From positions 1,463,362 through 1,527,361 of the forward strand of contig NZ_KB913035.1 in NCBI RefSeq assembly GCF_000384255.1: a DNA stretch of 64,000 nucleotides, in the 5' to 3' direction. The stretch is from Methylotenera mobilis 13. Its GTDB lineage: Bacteria; Pseudomonadota; Gammaproteobacteria; Burkholderiales; Methylophilaceae. Below the pieces are notes generated by a model, which was not told the DNA's origin, made no database searches, and saw only the letters and a program-made list of their open reading frames with translations. The translations under genes were made by a program, and so were the position numbers. Below are positions 43,647 to 52,222 of the stretch, one piece after another; the first letter of the stretch is position 1; each line of letters begins with the position of its first letter.

Positions 43647-46600
43647 TTAGTAGTTTTCACGAATGTAAATAATGGGGGTTTTGTAGATACCAAAAGTAGC
43701 CCGTGCACTTGGGTTCGTGATTCCAGACCCTGTCCAGTTATATTTTAGCCAATTAGGTACGGTTGCTGTAACGTTCATGGTGCCTGAGTTGCCACTGCCA
43801 GGTGCTTTTAAAGTTAAATTGAAATTGCCATTTTCTGGTGGTTCTTTAAATCTTTTGGCAACACTACCTGCAGTGCTACAACCTAAGCCGCTATTACCAG
43901 GGCTTCCTGTATCTAAGACGCATAGCTCGCTCGGAATCAGTCCGTCTCCTGTGTTTGGATCAGCAAATGCAAGACTAATACCTGTTGTACAGAGATCACT
44001 GCTATTAAGTACCCACGAACCATTACTCCAATATTGGGCAATCAATGACATAGGTAAATCTAATAACTCAGAGCCATAGGCATTTTGTAGTCGCATACGA
44101 CCACTTCGCACTAGTGTGCTTCCCTCAATGCTACTTGAAACTACAGCTCTTAAAGAGCTGACAGCATCTGTATCAATCGCTCTTAATGTAATCGTTGAAG
44201 GAGAGGTGAGTGCGCTGCTGAATATAAAGCTTGGTGTAGCATTAGCTGTGCCCTGTGAGTAAGCAGCTGCAGCAACACTGTTATTTAATAACGAGCCACT
44301 TGTGACAGCATTACCATCACTAAGTGTGGTTGATTTAGAAAAATTAGGAGTGGTGTTTGCTGTGCCATCATAGTTTTGAGTGATATTGCCAGAGGCGTTC
44401 ATTGCTTTAACTTGCAGATTAAAGGGTTGCGCAGAGTAGGTAAAGCCACCGGCATTACATCCTTGCGTCACGATGGTATCAAAATGGTCAGGGATAAATC
44501 TGCCAACATTGCCGGTCCCACTGCATACCGTACCACTTGTGCCAGTATTCCCTGTAACATTAATGCCCGAGCCTAAATAGCTACCACTATCTAAAGTTGC
44601 TGTGATGTCTCCGTTGCCAACTTCAGACCATTTGAGATTGCTGGCTGTCGCAACCCCATTTGTGAAAGATCCTAACGAACCTGTAAAACTACCACTGGCA
44701 GCATTAACGCCGGTGGGCTGACATTTACTAAAAGTAAGTTCAGCTGTTTCTGGAGTGCTTTCTCTGCCGAAATTAGGGGTGGTTGCGTTTAAGGCATTTC
44801 TTGCTGTTACTGTTGTGTTGAAGTTGTTACCAGCTTTGATAGGTGCAGTAGTGGTGTTGCTAAACACAAAGTCTTTAGGCGCTGAAGTGAAGTTATCGCT
44901 ACCAGTCATACTCAATCCAGCATCTGTTCCTGCACCTGTATAAGTTGCATTGAGCAATATATCACCTGTATCAGCATACTGAAAGCTAGTGTTAGCAACG
45001 CCGGATGCGTTAAATGTTAGACTAATATTTCGACCTGTCATATCACATGCGGCTGAGGTGCTGTTGGCAGCATTCAGCGGCGTATTATTAATGCGAACAG
45101 GCAGTGTGCCTACAACTGGATTATTGTAGCTACATTTGAAGTTGACACTCTTACTAGTATTTGCAAAAGCTGGAGTGCATGCCAGTGTGTTGTTCGATTT
45201 TCTTACTGCACTAACATTAACGGTTTGAGTGGTTTCAGCGATATGATGAGGTACATCAAAGATAAAGCCGGAATCGTTATAAGTGTGGCTGCAACTTGAG
45301 GTGCTACCATTCCAGCAAGTCCATAAATTCGCTGGTGTCACTGATAGGTTGCTAGTTTCAAATGTGACGGTTTGTGCTGATGTAACAGGTACGTTGATGG
45401 TTGTGGCACTGCTACCTACAGGAATAGTAAATGGCACGGTTGTTAATATGGTTCCACTAGCACTTTTAGCAATAACACTACCGCTTAGTCCATTAGTATT
45501 CGCAGTGCAGCTATTTGCAGTGTCAAAGCTATTGCATGCATTAACGGTCACGATTGAAGCTGTACAGGTCAGACCACTTCCTGCGTGGCTTAGTCTTACA
45601 TGGTCTAGCGTTGCGCATGCATTGGTATCTTGACGAACTGCGTTGAGCTGGCTGCTATTTAATGCGGATTGGAAGACTTTTAATTCATCAATATTGCCTG
45701 CAAAGCCAAAATTGTTATTACCTTCTCCCGAGGCGTTAGTTTCACCACCAATCGATGCAATCCCGTTATCTGAGCCAAAAGCACTTTCTGTCCATGTTGC
45801 ACTTACGTTCGTTAGTAGTGTTCCAGATGTATTAAATATATAAATAAGTTTTCTTTTGTTAGGGATGTCCGCCACTGCGGCTACAAAATACCAAGTGTTA
45901 TTTGCAATAACATTTCCAGTGTCTAAACTTAGTGCGGATGGAGTTCCTCGACTAAAAAAACGTAGTCTGCCAGTAGCGTTTTCATCGCCGATACTAAAAC
46001 CAAAACCACCACTATTATTTTCATCATCAACAAAAATACGTTGGCCAGGAAGAGTGTTGTTTGTTGTTCTAATCCAAGCTGTAATGGTAAATGCATTGCC
46101 GTTCGCACCCATATTAGGAAAACTTGAGGGTAGAGCAACATAATCTTTGTTTGTGCGATTAAAAACGCCATAGCGACAGGTCCCAGGACTTCCAGTAATT
46201 GCTGGGGATGTGTTTGCTGTTGTTGGCTTTGTTGCACTTAAACTAGAAGCCCTGCTTGAGTAGCTTCCAATAGAATCGAGTACTTCCCCTGTTGTACCAG
46301 ACCAAACCGATTCATTCATACGGAACTCTGCTATTTGCACAGGGGCAGGAGGTGCTGTACATTTGCTGTTGCTGGGAGAGCAATAACCCGTAACCGTAGT
46401 ATTGTTGTTTAAATCTAGTCTATCTGCTGTTAAATTTCCAACGACACTTGCGTTATTGCCAAATCTAATTCTGTCGTTAGCGGTAAAGTTCACGTTTCCA
46501 GTAAAATTAGTACCGATATCTACATCTTCCCCATCATCTAGTACATTAATGTTGAATTCGTAACCGTTACTAGTAATCGTAAGGCCATTACCTGCATTGA

Positions 46601-46850
46601 ACGAGCCTGAGGTAAGATTCAGCGTGACGGGGCTTGTAACGTTAATAGTGCCGTTATTCCCCAGAGATATGTCACCCGAACAGTTATAAGTAGTTCCACT
46701 TGAAAGACTGCAATTGTTAAAAGGTGAAGTTCCAATATTAGCAGGTAGATTGTATGCAAATGCATTTGGTATTGATAATAGCGTTGCAATAAACAGTAGA
46801 GTGCTTAGTTTTACACAAGGTTTTATCTGTAGAAGATTGATGATATTCAT
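43647..46850 (-). CDS. mshQ: MshQ-like adhesin/tip protein with LamG domain (DUF6701)
   Basis: A 1067-residue secreted protein with a signal peptide ending at NAFA. The first 165 residues resemble a short beta-helical stretch; residues about 170-410 form a LamG/concanavalin-like domain (FRMNESVWSGTTGEVLDSIG marks its start). Cys-rich Ig-like modules and the C-terminal DUF6701 region (about 500-1067) are typical of MshQ. The protein is rich in Asn, Thr and Ser, which leaves many spurious open frames on the opposite strand. It closes the structural half of the msh locus and is a candidate minor pilin-associated adhesin. Confidence 0.85.
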   Translation of the reverse strand: MNIINLLQIKPCVKLSTLLFIATLLSIPNAFAYNLPANIGTSPFNNCSLSSGTTYNCSGDISLGNNGTINVTSPVTLNLTSGSFNAGNGLTITSNGYEFNINVLDDGEDVDIGTNFTGNVNFTANDRIRFGNNASVVGNLTADRLDLNNNTTVTGYCSPSNSKCTAPPAPVQIAEFRMNESVWSGTTGEVLDSIGSYSSRASSLSATKPTTANTSPAITGSPGTCRYGVFNRTNKDYVALPSSFPNMGANGNAFTITAWIRTTNNTLPGQRIFVDDENNSGGFGFSIGDENATGRLRFFSRGTPSALSLDTGNVIANNTWYFVAAVADIPNKRKLIYIFNTSGTLLTNVSATWTESAFGSDNGIASIGGETNASGEGNNNFGFAGNIDELKVFQSALNSSQLNAVRQDTNACATLDHVRLSHAGSGLTCTASIVTVNACNSFDTANSCTANTNGLSGSVIAKSASGTILTTVPFTIPVGSSATTINVPVTSAQTVTFETSNLSVTPANLWTCWNGSTSSCSHTYNDSGFIFDVPHHIAETTQTVNVSAVRKSNNTLACTPAFANTSKSVNFKCSYNNPVVGTLPVRINNTPLNAANSTSAACDMTGRNISLTFNASGVANTSFQYADTGDILLNATYTGAGTDAGLSMTGSDNFTSAPKDFVFSNTTTAPIKAGNNFNTTVTARNALNATTPNFGRESTPETAELTFSKCQPTGVNAASGSFTGSLGSFTNGVATASNLKWSEVGNGDITATLDSGSYLGSGINVTGNTGTSGTVCSGTGNVGRFIPDHFDTIVTQGCNAGGFTYSAQPFNLQVKAMNASGNITQNYDGTANTTPNFSKSTTLSDGNAVTSGSLLNNSVAAAAYSQGTANATPSFIFSSALTSPSTITLRAIDTDAVSSLRAVVSSSIEGSTLVRSGRMRLQNAYGSELLDLPMSLIAQYWSNGSWVLNSSDLCTTGISLAFADPNTGDGLIPSELCVLDTGSPGNSGLGCSTAGSVAKRFKEPPENGNFNLTLKAPGSGNSGTMNVTATVPNWLKYNWTGSGITNPSARATFGIYKTPIIYIRENY

Positions 46851-46921
46851 TACCCAGCTCTGTTTATTTGGCGGTTAAAATAAAGTTTTTAGACATTTAT
46901 TATGTAGTGTATTTATCGGTT

Positions 46922-47371
46922 TTATTGGCACTCATAAGCTGGTGTTGCATCCGTAGCACGGCATTTGCTTACGGTTGCTTGTAATTGGCGCTCGCTGTAA
47001 TCAATTGTACCAGCAACACCAAAACTTGCTCTGGATGTGATTTCAAATAAACGAATCGTACGATCTGTTCCTTGTTCGTTATAATCAACAGATTGAGTAC
47101 AGGTAACATTGACTGTGAATCCTTCAATAGTCAAAGTCGTTGGAGTAGGGCAGTTGACAAGATTGGCAGTTCCTGGAGCGAGCACCTGAAATATAGCCCA
47201 TTCCAGGCCGGCACGAGCAGCCTGATAAGCCCTTGAACCCTGAATATCTTGCTTAGAGGTTGCCTGTTGAGTGCTACTGATATTTAAAGCGTAAGCACCT
47301 AGTGCCGCTAAAATGACCAATAAGAAAATGGCGGCTGGCAGTAAAAAACCACGGCTAGTTTGTTTATTCAT
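46922..47371 (-). CDS. mshP: MSHA minor pilin-like protein MshP (PilX-like)
   Basis: A 149-residue protein with the PilX/MshP-type N-terminus SRGFLLPAAIFLLVILAALG, one hydrophobic helix, and four C-terminal cysteines in CTQSVD, SKCRAT and YECQ. It overlaps mshO by four bases (ATGA). Such proteins are minor pseudopilins that prime pilus assembly. Confidence 0.88.
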   Translation of the reverse strand: MNKQTSRGFLLPAAIFLLVILAALGAYALNISSTQQATSKQDIQGSRAYQAARAGLEWAIFQVLAPGTANLVNCPTPTTLTIEGFTVNVTCTQSVDYNEQGTDRTIRLFEITSRASFGVAGTIDYSERQLQATVSKCRATDATPAYECQ

Positions 47372-48186
47372 GGTGAGTTAGCCACATTGATTTGGTGCAT
47401 CAAGGTTACCTTGGCGCTGTCTTCTATCATACTGATATTGATAAACACAATCCCTGATCTTTGTAAGATGCCAGCTGTGTAAGTGATCTGGCAACTAGAC
47501 AAGTTGTTAGCTAGCTGGTGCCGCTGTACAGACGGCAAGCCATCCAGTGTAGCAATGCTTGCTGGCTGTGTTGCTTGAAAAGCATAGCCTTGATAGCGCC
47601 ATAACACGCGATTGGTCATGTCACATGCATAGGTCACTGGATTTGATACCACATAAAACCTACTAGATGGAGAGCTCAATGGAAAGCTACTGCCAGTGAA
47701 ACTGAGTGTATTACTATTGCTGGCACTATTCAATAAGCGCCGATTAGAGCCTTCATAAACATCGGCCCCAGCAATGCCTAAATTGTAGATAACCAGCGAA
47801 TCGCTATTGGCGACAGTCATTGCCGAGCCTAATATATTAAAACTTGTATCAGCCGGATTAGAAAAGTCTAAAGGATTATCTGTTGCTGATGTACCAGCCT
47901 CCGCTCTATAGCGTCCTGCGTTAATGACTGGTGTAAATTCAAGTAAGCTGTCAGTGCCACTTGTGGTGATTCTGACGCTATTGGGTAATGCGTTTCTGAT
48001 ATCTCGTGCAATTCTACGTAGCGCAGTATCTGCACGGTCAGATAAATCAGCACGTCGCTCAGTATCAAAAAATGATTGCGTAGGCCTGCCAATAAATAGC
48101 GCCACACCGCCCGCGAGTATGCCCACAATCGTAATGACCATGACCAATTCAACGAGTGTGAACCCATGATGTGTAAGTATGCGCAT
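47368..48186 (-). CDS. mshO: MSHA minor pilin MshO
   Basis: A prepilin-type protein with the class III cleavage motif [17 protein letters not shown] and a long C-terminal domain, about 272 residues. The frame is open to 48327, but an eight-residue leader from ATG 48186 suits prepilin peptidase best; ATG 48246, overlapping the mshD stop, is the alternative. It shares a four-base overlap with mshP. Two Cys residues in TYACDMTN and LSSCQITY could form a disulfide. Confidence 0.88.
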   Translation of the reverse strand: MRILTHHGFTLVELVMVITIVGILAGGVALFIGRPTQSFFDTERRADLSDRADTALRRIARDIRNALPNSVRITTSGTDSLLEFTPVINAGRYRAEAGTSATDNPLDFSNPADTSFNILGSAMTVANSDSLVIYNLGIAGADVYEGSNRRLLNSASNSNTLSFTGSSFPLSSPSSRFYVVSNPVTYACDMTNRVLWRYQGYAFQATQPASIATLDGLPSVQRHQLANNLSSCQITYTAGILQRSGIVFINISMIEDSAKVTLMHQINVANSP

Positions 48187-48229
48187 CTGTGATTGCGAAT
48201 CACGTAATCTTTTCGATGATAATTGACGG

Positions 48230-48823
48230 TTAAATGTTAGGTGCATATCGAACACGATAACCTGATAGCGTAACTGTAGTATTAGCAGGGCCGGTGACAC
48301 TGACATTAATTCTAAGCGCAGCATCATTATTTAATCCTAAAACATTGCCGGCTCTGTTAATAGTCACCGAAGCGGCGTATCCATTTAAACCAGCAAGCGG
48401 GGTATTGTCGCCTGGAATACAAATGCCAGCGCATTGTGCATTAGGCATGGTAAAGCCTCCGTAATCAGCAACATTGTCATAAGAGGCTGTATTGCTGTAG
48501 CGACTTTCAGTATTAGGAAATGGGCCTGTCATTGCAGCTGTTCCAGCAGGGTCTGTATCTTGTGTTTGAGTTGCGCATCCCGCATTGCTTGTTGCGGATG
48601 ATGCGTTAGCGTCCTCGGGGTCACAAAAGGTAAAGGACTGTTGTTCTATCTCTAGCAGTAATGATTCCGCTATTGATAACGCTTGCTTTCTGATGAGAGG
48701 GTCAGCACTATTGCGACTAGTGATTTCAAGTACTTTAAGCACGCCAGCCAGTGCAACCCCCATAATCACAATAAAAACAACTAACTCAACTAAAGTCACG
48801 CCAGCTTCAAATGTTCTATTCAT
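48230..48823 (-). CDS. mshD: MSHA minor pilin MshD
   Basis: A prepilin-type protein of about 197 residues. The leader and helix are FEAGVTLVELVVFIVIMGVA, and CIPGDNTPLAGLNGY in the C-terminal part is typical of MshD. The frame extends to ATG 48877, overlapping mshC by 11 bases; the ATG at 48823 gives a conventional short leader and is preferred, although coupling from the upstream codon is possible. Confidence 0.86.
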   Translation of the reverse strand: MNRTFEAGVTLVELVVFIVIMGVALAGVLKVLEITSRNSADPLIRKQALSIAESLLLEIEQQSFTFCDPEDANASSATSNAGCATQTQDTDPAGTAAMTGPFPNTESRYSNTASYDNVADYGGFTMPNAQCAGICIPGDNTPLAGLNGYAASVTINRAGNVLGLNNDAALRINVSVTGPANTTVTLSGYRVRYAPNI

Positions 48824-48866
48824 TAAATATGGCTTACGATTATTAAGTGAACGCTGATTGATAAAG

Positions 48867-49328
48867 TTATCGAACATAGCCAGTTTCTGCTTCTACCGTA
48901 ATGGTGCGTGTAGGTTCTGTAGGCACAACAGTATTTTGAATCTGAAAAGTCGCCTGAGTATTGGGAATTGGTCTACCCAAGCCATCAAAAGCAATATTAG
49001 GCGTAGTGGAAGCAAGAGACACACCATTCGGTAATGTTTTAGCGTAGGGCGCTTGTGTAGCAGGGTCAATGACTGCTGGATTGCAAGTATTTGTATAACC
49101 TAAGCAGATTGTCCTTGCGCCTAAGTCAACGTTGATAAATACATTGGTACGCTGCGCAATCGCTGTTTTTTGGGCATAACGTAACGAAGAAATAAGGGTG
49201 CCATAAGCACCCCTAGCATCAAAAGCATCTCGGCCAATAAAACGCGGAGCAGCAATTGCGGCAATGATTCCTGTAATCACAATGACTGCTACAAGTTCTA
49301 CTACAGTAAAGCCACTATATCGGTGCAT
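48867..49328 (-). CDS. mshC: MSHA minor pilin MshC
   Basis: A 153-residue prepilin with leader MHRYSG and mature start FTVVELVAVIVITGIIAAIA, followed by APRFIGRDAFDARG, a MshC hallmark. Two cysteines (TICLGYTNTC) lie mid-protein. It follows mshA after 62 bases that contain a stable stem-loop. Confidence 0.9.
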   Translation of the reverse strand: MHRYSGFTVVELVAVIVITGIIAAIAAPRFIGRDAFDARGAYGTLISSLRYAQKTAIAQRTNVFINVDLGARTICLGYTNTCNPAVIDPATQAPYAKTLPNGVSLASTTPNIAFDGLGRPIPNTQATFQIQNTVVPTEPTRTITVEAETGYVR

Positions 49329-49359
49329 TTGTTAAGTTCAGTTTAAACGCATAGCATTT

Positions 49360-49381
49360 TCCAAACATCTTGTTGTTTGGA
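49360..49381 (-). terminator. Stem-loop between mshA and mshC
   Basis: TCCAAACA (49360-49367) and TGTTTGGA (49374-49381) form a perfect 8-bp stem with a 6-base loop just after the mshA stop. No U-tract follows in the direction of transcription, so it more likely stabilises the mshA mRNA 3' end or attenuates than fully terminates. This would let the major pilin outnumber the minor pilins. Confidence 0.5.
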
Positions 49382-49390
49382 CATGTGTTA

Positions 49391-49843
49391 TTAACAACCT
49401 GTAGTTGTAACAGTTACTGCGCCAGTTGTGTCGTTATAACTCGCTTGGCAAGTGGCACTTCCGCCATTAGTGGGTCTGAAAGTCACTGCTGTTGTGGTAG
49501 TGTAATCTACGGTAAATCCATCCGTAGAGGTAATTGCACGACCAATACCAGTCGCTGCACCTGTAGGTATTCCTGAAGCAGCAGTAACAGTAACATTTGT
49601 ACCAGCACCTGTAGCGCCAACCATATCAACTGTAGTAGCAGTTGTATCACCAGTTGCAAAATATCTCGCTTGTGCCACACCTACTGCAGAACGCAGACCT
49701 CCAGCCATACCATTTACAGCAGAAATACGTGCATCACCAGTTAAGTTAATAAATCTAGGCAATGCAGTCGCTGCCAAAATACCTAAAATCACAATTACCA
49801 CTACTAACTCTACCAATGTAAAACCTGATTGTTGATGTTTCAT
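49391..49843 (-). CDS. mshA: MSHA major pilin MshA
   Basis: A 150-residue type IV pilin: leader MKHQQSG, mature start [20 protein letters not shown], then [17 protein letters not shown] disulfide loop is likely between the two cysteines in SATCQAS and TTTGC at the C-terminus. Much of the domain is Thr/Ala/Val repeats. Compared with the neighbour at 49946 it is shorter and directly precedes mshC, the MshA position in Vibrio, so I take it as the major pilin. It has its own GAGGAGT ribosome-binding site. Confidence 0.88.
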   Translation of the reverse strand: MKHQQSGFTLVELVVVIVILGILAATALPRFINLTGDARISAVNGMAGGLRSAVGVAQARYFATGDTTATTVDMVGATGAGTNVTVTAASGIPTGAATGIGRAITSTDGFTVDYTTTTAVTFRPTNGGSATCQASYNDTTGAVTVTTTGC

Positions 49844-49945
49844 TACAGATGACTCCTCAAACGTTAAATTAATACTTTAAATAAATCTGAAATTCCTAAA
49901 TTACTTTTATACTATTTTGCAAATCTAACTTGATACTTAATTAAG

Positions 49946-50491
49946 TTAGCATCCTGTGGTTACAGCAGCGCTAATTGTAGGTGCGCCATTGGCAGCTGCC
50001 TCAGTGTAAGTAAATTGGCATGAACCAATAGTTGGAGCACCTTGAATTTGAAACGTTGCAACGTTACCTGTACTTGTATAGTTGTAACCATCAGCTCTTA
50101 ATTGAACAAGAGTAGGATTAAAAGCGGTAGTTAGGCCAGCTGCTGAAAGGATACCCGCAGTAGTGCCTATAGCTGTTACATCAGGATATGCATTTACCAA
50201 GTTAACCAAACCATTTTCCGTACAGACTGTGCCAGTTGCCGCATTGCTGTTATTAGCGGTTCCGCCACCAGGACATGCGGTAATATCTGCAATATTAGCT
50301 CTAGCAAGAACAGTCGCATGCAGTAATGCTGCTGATGCCGCAACGCTACCTCTTGCCGCATTAAGCTTGGCAATACGTGCATCACGTTGTAAGTTCGTAA
50401 ATCTAGGCAATGCAACCGCAGCTAAAATGCCAAGAATAATAATCACGACAATTAACTCAATGAGGGTGAAGCCTTTAACTTTATTATTCAT
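49946..50491 (-). CDS. mshB: Second MSHA pilin (MshB position)
   Basis: A type IV pilin of about 181 residues: leader [27 protein letters not shown], then [16 protein letters not shown]. There are four cysteines, a pair in TACPGGG and TVCTENG and a C-terminal pair ending in TTGC, the latter shared with the pilin downstream. ATG 50491 is chosen since AAGGAA lies 6 bases before it. Position between mshF and mshA matches mshB, but the sequence is close to MshA, so a duplicated major pilin is an alternative. Confidence 0.82.
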   Translation of the reverse strand: MNNKVKGFTLIELIVVIIILGILAAVALPRFTNLQRDARIAKLNAARGSVAASAALLHATVLARANIADITACPGGGTANNSNAATGTVCTENGLVNLVNAYPDVTAIGTTAGILSAAGLTTAFNPTLVQLRADGYNYTSTGNVATFQIQGAPTIGSCQFTYTEAAANGAPTISAAVTTGC

Positions 50492-50521
50492 TAGCATTTC
50501 CTTTATTTGATAAAACTATTG

Positions 50522-50986
50522 TCATTCTACCGGTGCTAAATCTAGACCGCCAGCACTGAGCAGAGAGCTGCTTTGTCTCATAGCTGTGTTGGTTAATGCG
50601 TATCTTACTTCGGTAGCATCACTGTATACGTATACTAACTGTTTTCTAAATGTATCGAAATACCATATACCATATAAATCTACTGGTTTGGCCGATTTCT
50701 CACCAATATAGTTGCTTGGTAGCTCGTTAATGAAGCGCATAGGGTTAGTGTTGACTAAATTTTTTACGTTCACAGACTCATGAGTAGCGTGTTTATGCAC
50801 CCAACTTTCAGCAATCGCCAACCTAATATTGTTAAGTTCAGCTTCATGTGTCATCTTCTCAATATTACTTTGAATGCGATTTACACTATAAAGAAGCAGT
50901 GTCGCTAACACACTAATAATCATCAATGTAATAGCAAAATCAAATCGATGTAAGCCAATGTGATGCTTTTTTAAAAAAGCGGGCAC
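50522..50986 (-). CDS. mshF: MSHA biogenesis protein MshF
   Basis: A 154-residue single-span protein (hydrophobic segment about 15-33, RFDFAITLMIISVLATLLLY) followed by a coiled coil and a small domain. It lies between the MshG platform gene and the pilins, the standard mshF position. Sequence alone gives only moderate support, with synteny deciding the name. Confidence 0.78.
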   Translation of the reverse strand: MPAFLKKHHIGLHRFDFAITLMIISVLATLLLYSVNRIQSNIEKMTHEAELNNIRLAIAESWVHKHATHESVNVKNLVNTNPMRFINELPSNYIGEKSAKPVDLYGIWYFDTFRKQLVYVYSDATEVRYALTNTAMRQSSSLLSAGGLDLAPVE

Positions 50987-50990
50987 TGTA

Positions 50991-52217
50991 TTAACCTTTA
51001 TTCAATGCAATACTGCCTAAATCCCATATTGGCAAGAATATACCTAAGGCCAGAATCAGCACCATTACGCCTAAAAACACGATTAAGATCGGTTCAATCT
51101 GTGCACCTAAAGTTTTAATTTCGTATTCAACATCACGTTGGTACATATCAGCGACTTCTTCCATCAGATCATCTAATGAGCCTGACTCTTCGCCTACTGC
51201 AATCATTTGTAGAACAATCGGGTTAAATACGCCGCTATTAGTGGCCGTGCGTAAAATACTCTCGCCACGCTCTACACCTTCTCGCATTTGGTCAATACGA
51301 CTGCCTACATAATCGTTATCGGCAGTTTGGGCAACAAGCTTTAACCCATTGGTAATAGGAACACCACTTTTGCTTGCTAAGGCAAAACTTCTGGCAAAGC
51401 GTGCCATAGTAGCTTTATGAATAATTTTGCCGGCGATGGGGGTCTTTAATTTGAAACTATCCCAGTTATACTTGCCAATACTAGTAGCGACATAAGAGCG
51501 GAACATCAAGATTGCACCTATCCCTGCAACTAGCAAATAAGGCCATGAGGCTTGCATAAAGCCTGAGAATCCTAGTAACACTCTAGTCATTAATGGGAGT
51601 TCAGCTCCAAAGCTTTCAAACACTTTTGCAAATGCTGGAATCACAAATAAGTTCACGACGACAATTGCAATCGCCATCGCAATCACAACGAAAGTAGGGT
51701 AACGAAGTGCTGCCTTAATTTGATCACGCATAAACCGTTCAAATTCAAGATGTTCGAATAGCCTCAAGAATACGCTGTCTAGTAAGCCTGTACTTTCCCC
51801 AACACGCACCATACTGATATAAAAGCTTGAAAACACTTTAGGATGTTGTGCTAGTGCCACTGACAACTCTCGCCCCCCAGCAAGACTTTCGCGGATATTG
51901 CCTATTACTAAACCAAAGGTTTTGTTTTGTGTAGATGCTTGCAAGCCATTGAGCGCATTCATGATAGGAATGCCTGCTTTGAGCAAGGTATACATTTGCC
52001 GGCTAAACAACATCACATCCAGCGTGCTGATTTTCTCTTCAAAAAAATCTAAGCTTACTTCTTTAGTCATTGTTTTGGCTGTTTGCGGTTTTATTTCTAT
52101 AGGGGTGATATTGAGGCTTGATAGCTGAGAAGCGACATTGCTACTGTCTGTGCTTTCTAAAGTGCCTTGTACTAGCGCACCTTGATTATCTCGACCTTTA
52201 TATGCAAACAAAGGCAT
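50991..52217 (-). CDS. mshG: MSHA inner-membrane platform protein MshG (PilC/GspF)
   Basis: A 408-residue platform protein with two GspF domains (about 70-190 and 275-395) and three membrane spans. It starts MPLFAYKGRDNQGALVQGTL and shows SRQMYTLLKAGIPIMNAL and GEESGSLDDLMEEVADMY, hallmarks of PilC/GspF. It lies 5 bases after mshE. It couples the ATPase to pilin extraction. Confidence 0.94.
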   Translation of the reverse strand: MPLFAYKGRDNQGALVQGTLESTDSSNVASQLSSLNITPIEIKPQTAKTMTKEVSLDFFEEKISTLDVMLFSRQMYTLLKAGIPIMNALNGLQASTQNKTFGLVIGNIRESLAGGRELSVALAQHPKVFSSFYISMVRVGESTGLLDSVFLRLFEHLEFERFMRDQIKAALRYPTFVVIAMAIAIVVVNLFVIPAFAKVFESFGAELPLMTRVLLGFSGFMQASWPYLLVAGIGAILMFRSYVATSIGKYNWDSFKLKTPIAGKIIHKATMARFARSFALASKSGVPITNGLKLVAQTADNDYVGSRIDQMREGVERGESILRTATNSGVFNPIVLQMIAVGEESGSLDDLMEEVADMYQRDVEYEIKTLGAQIEPILIVFLGVMVLILALGIFLPIWDLGSIALNKG

Positions 52218-52222
52218 GCCAC

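Noticed and set aside
43717-46143. Several long open frames opposite mshQ
   Set aside because: They are antisense shadows favoured by the Thr/Asn/Ser/Gly-rich composition of MshQ. None has a plausible start region, domain or context.
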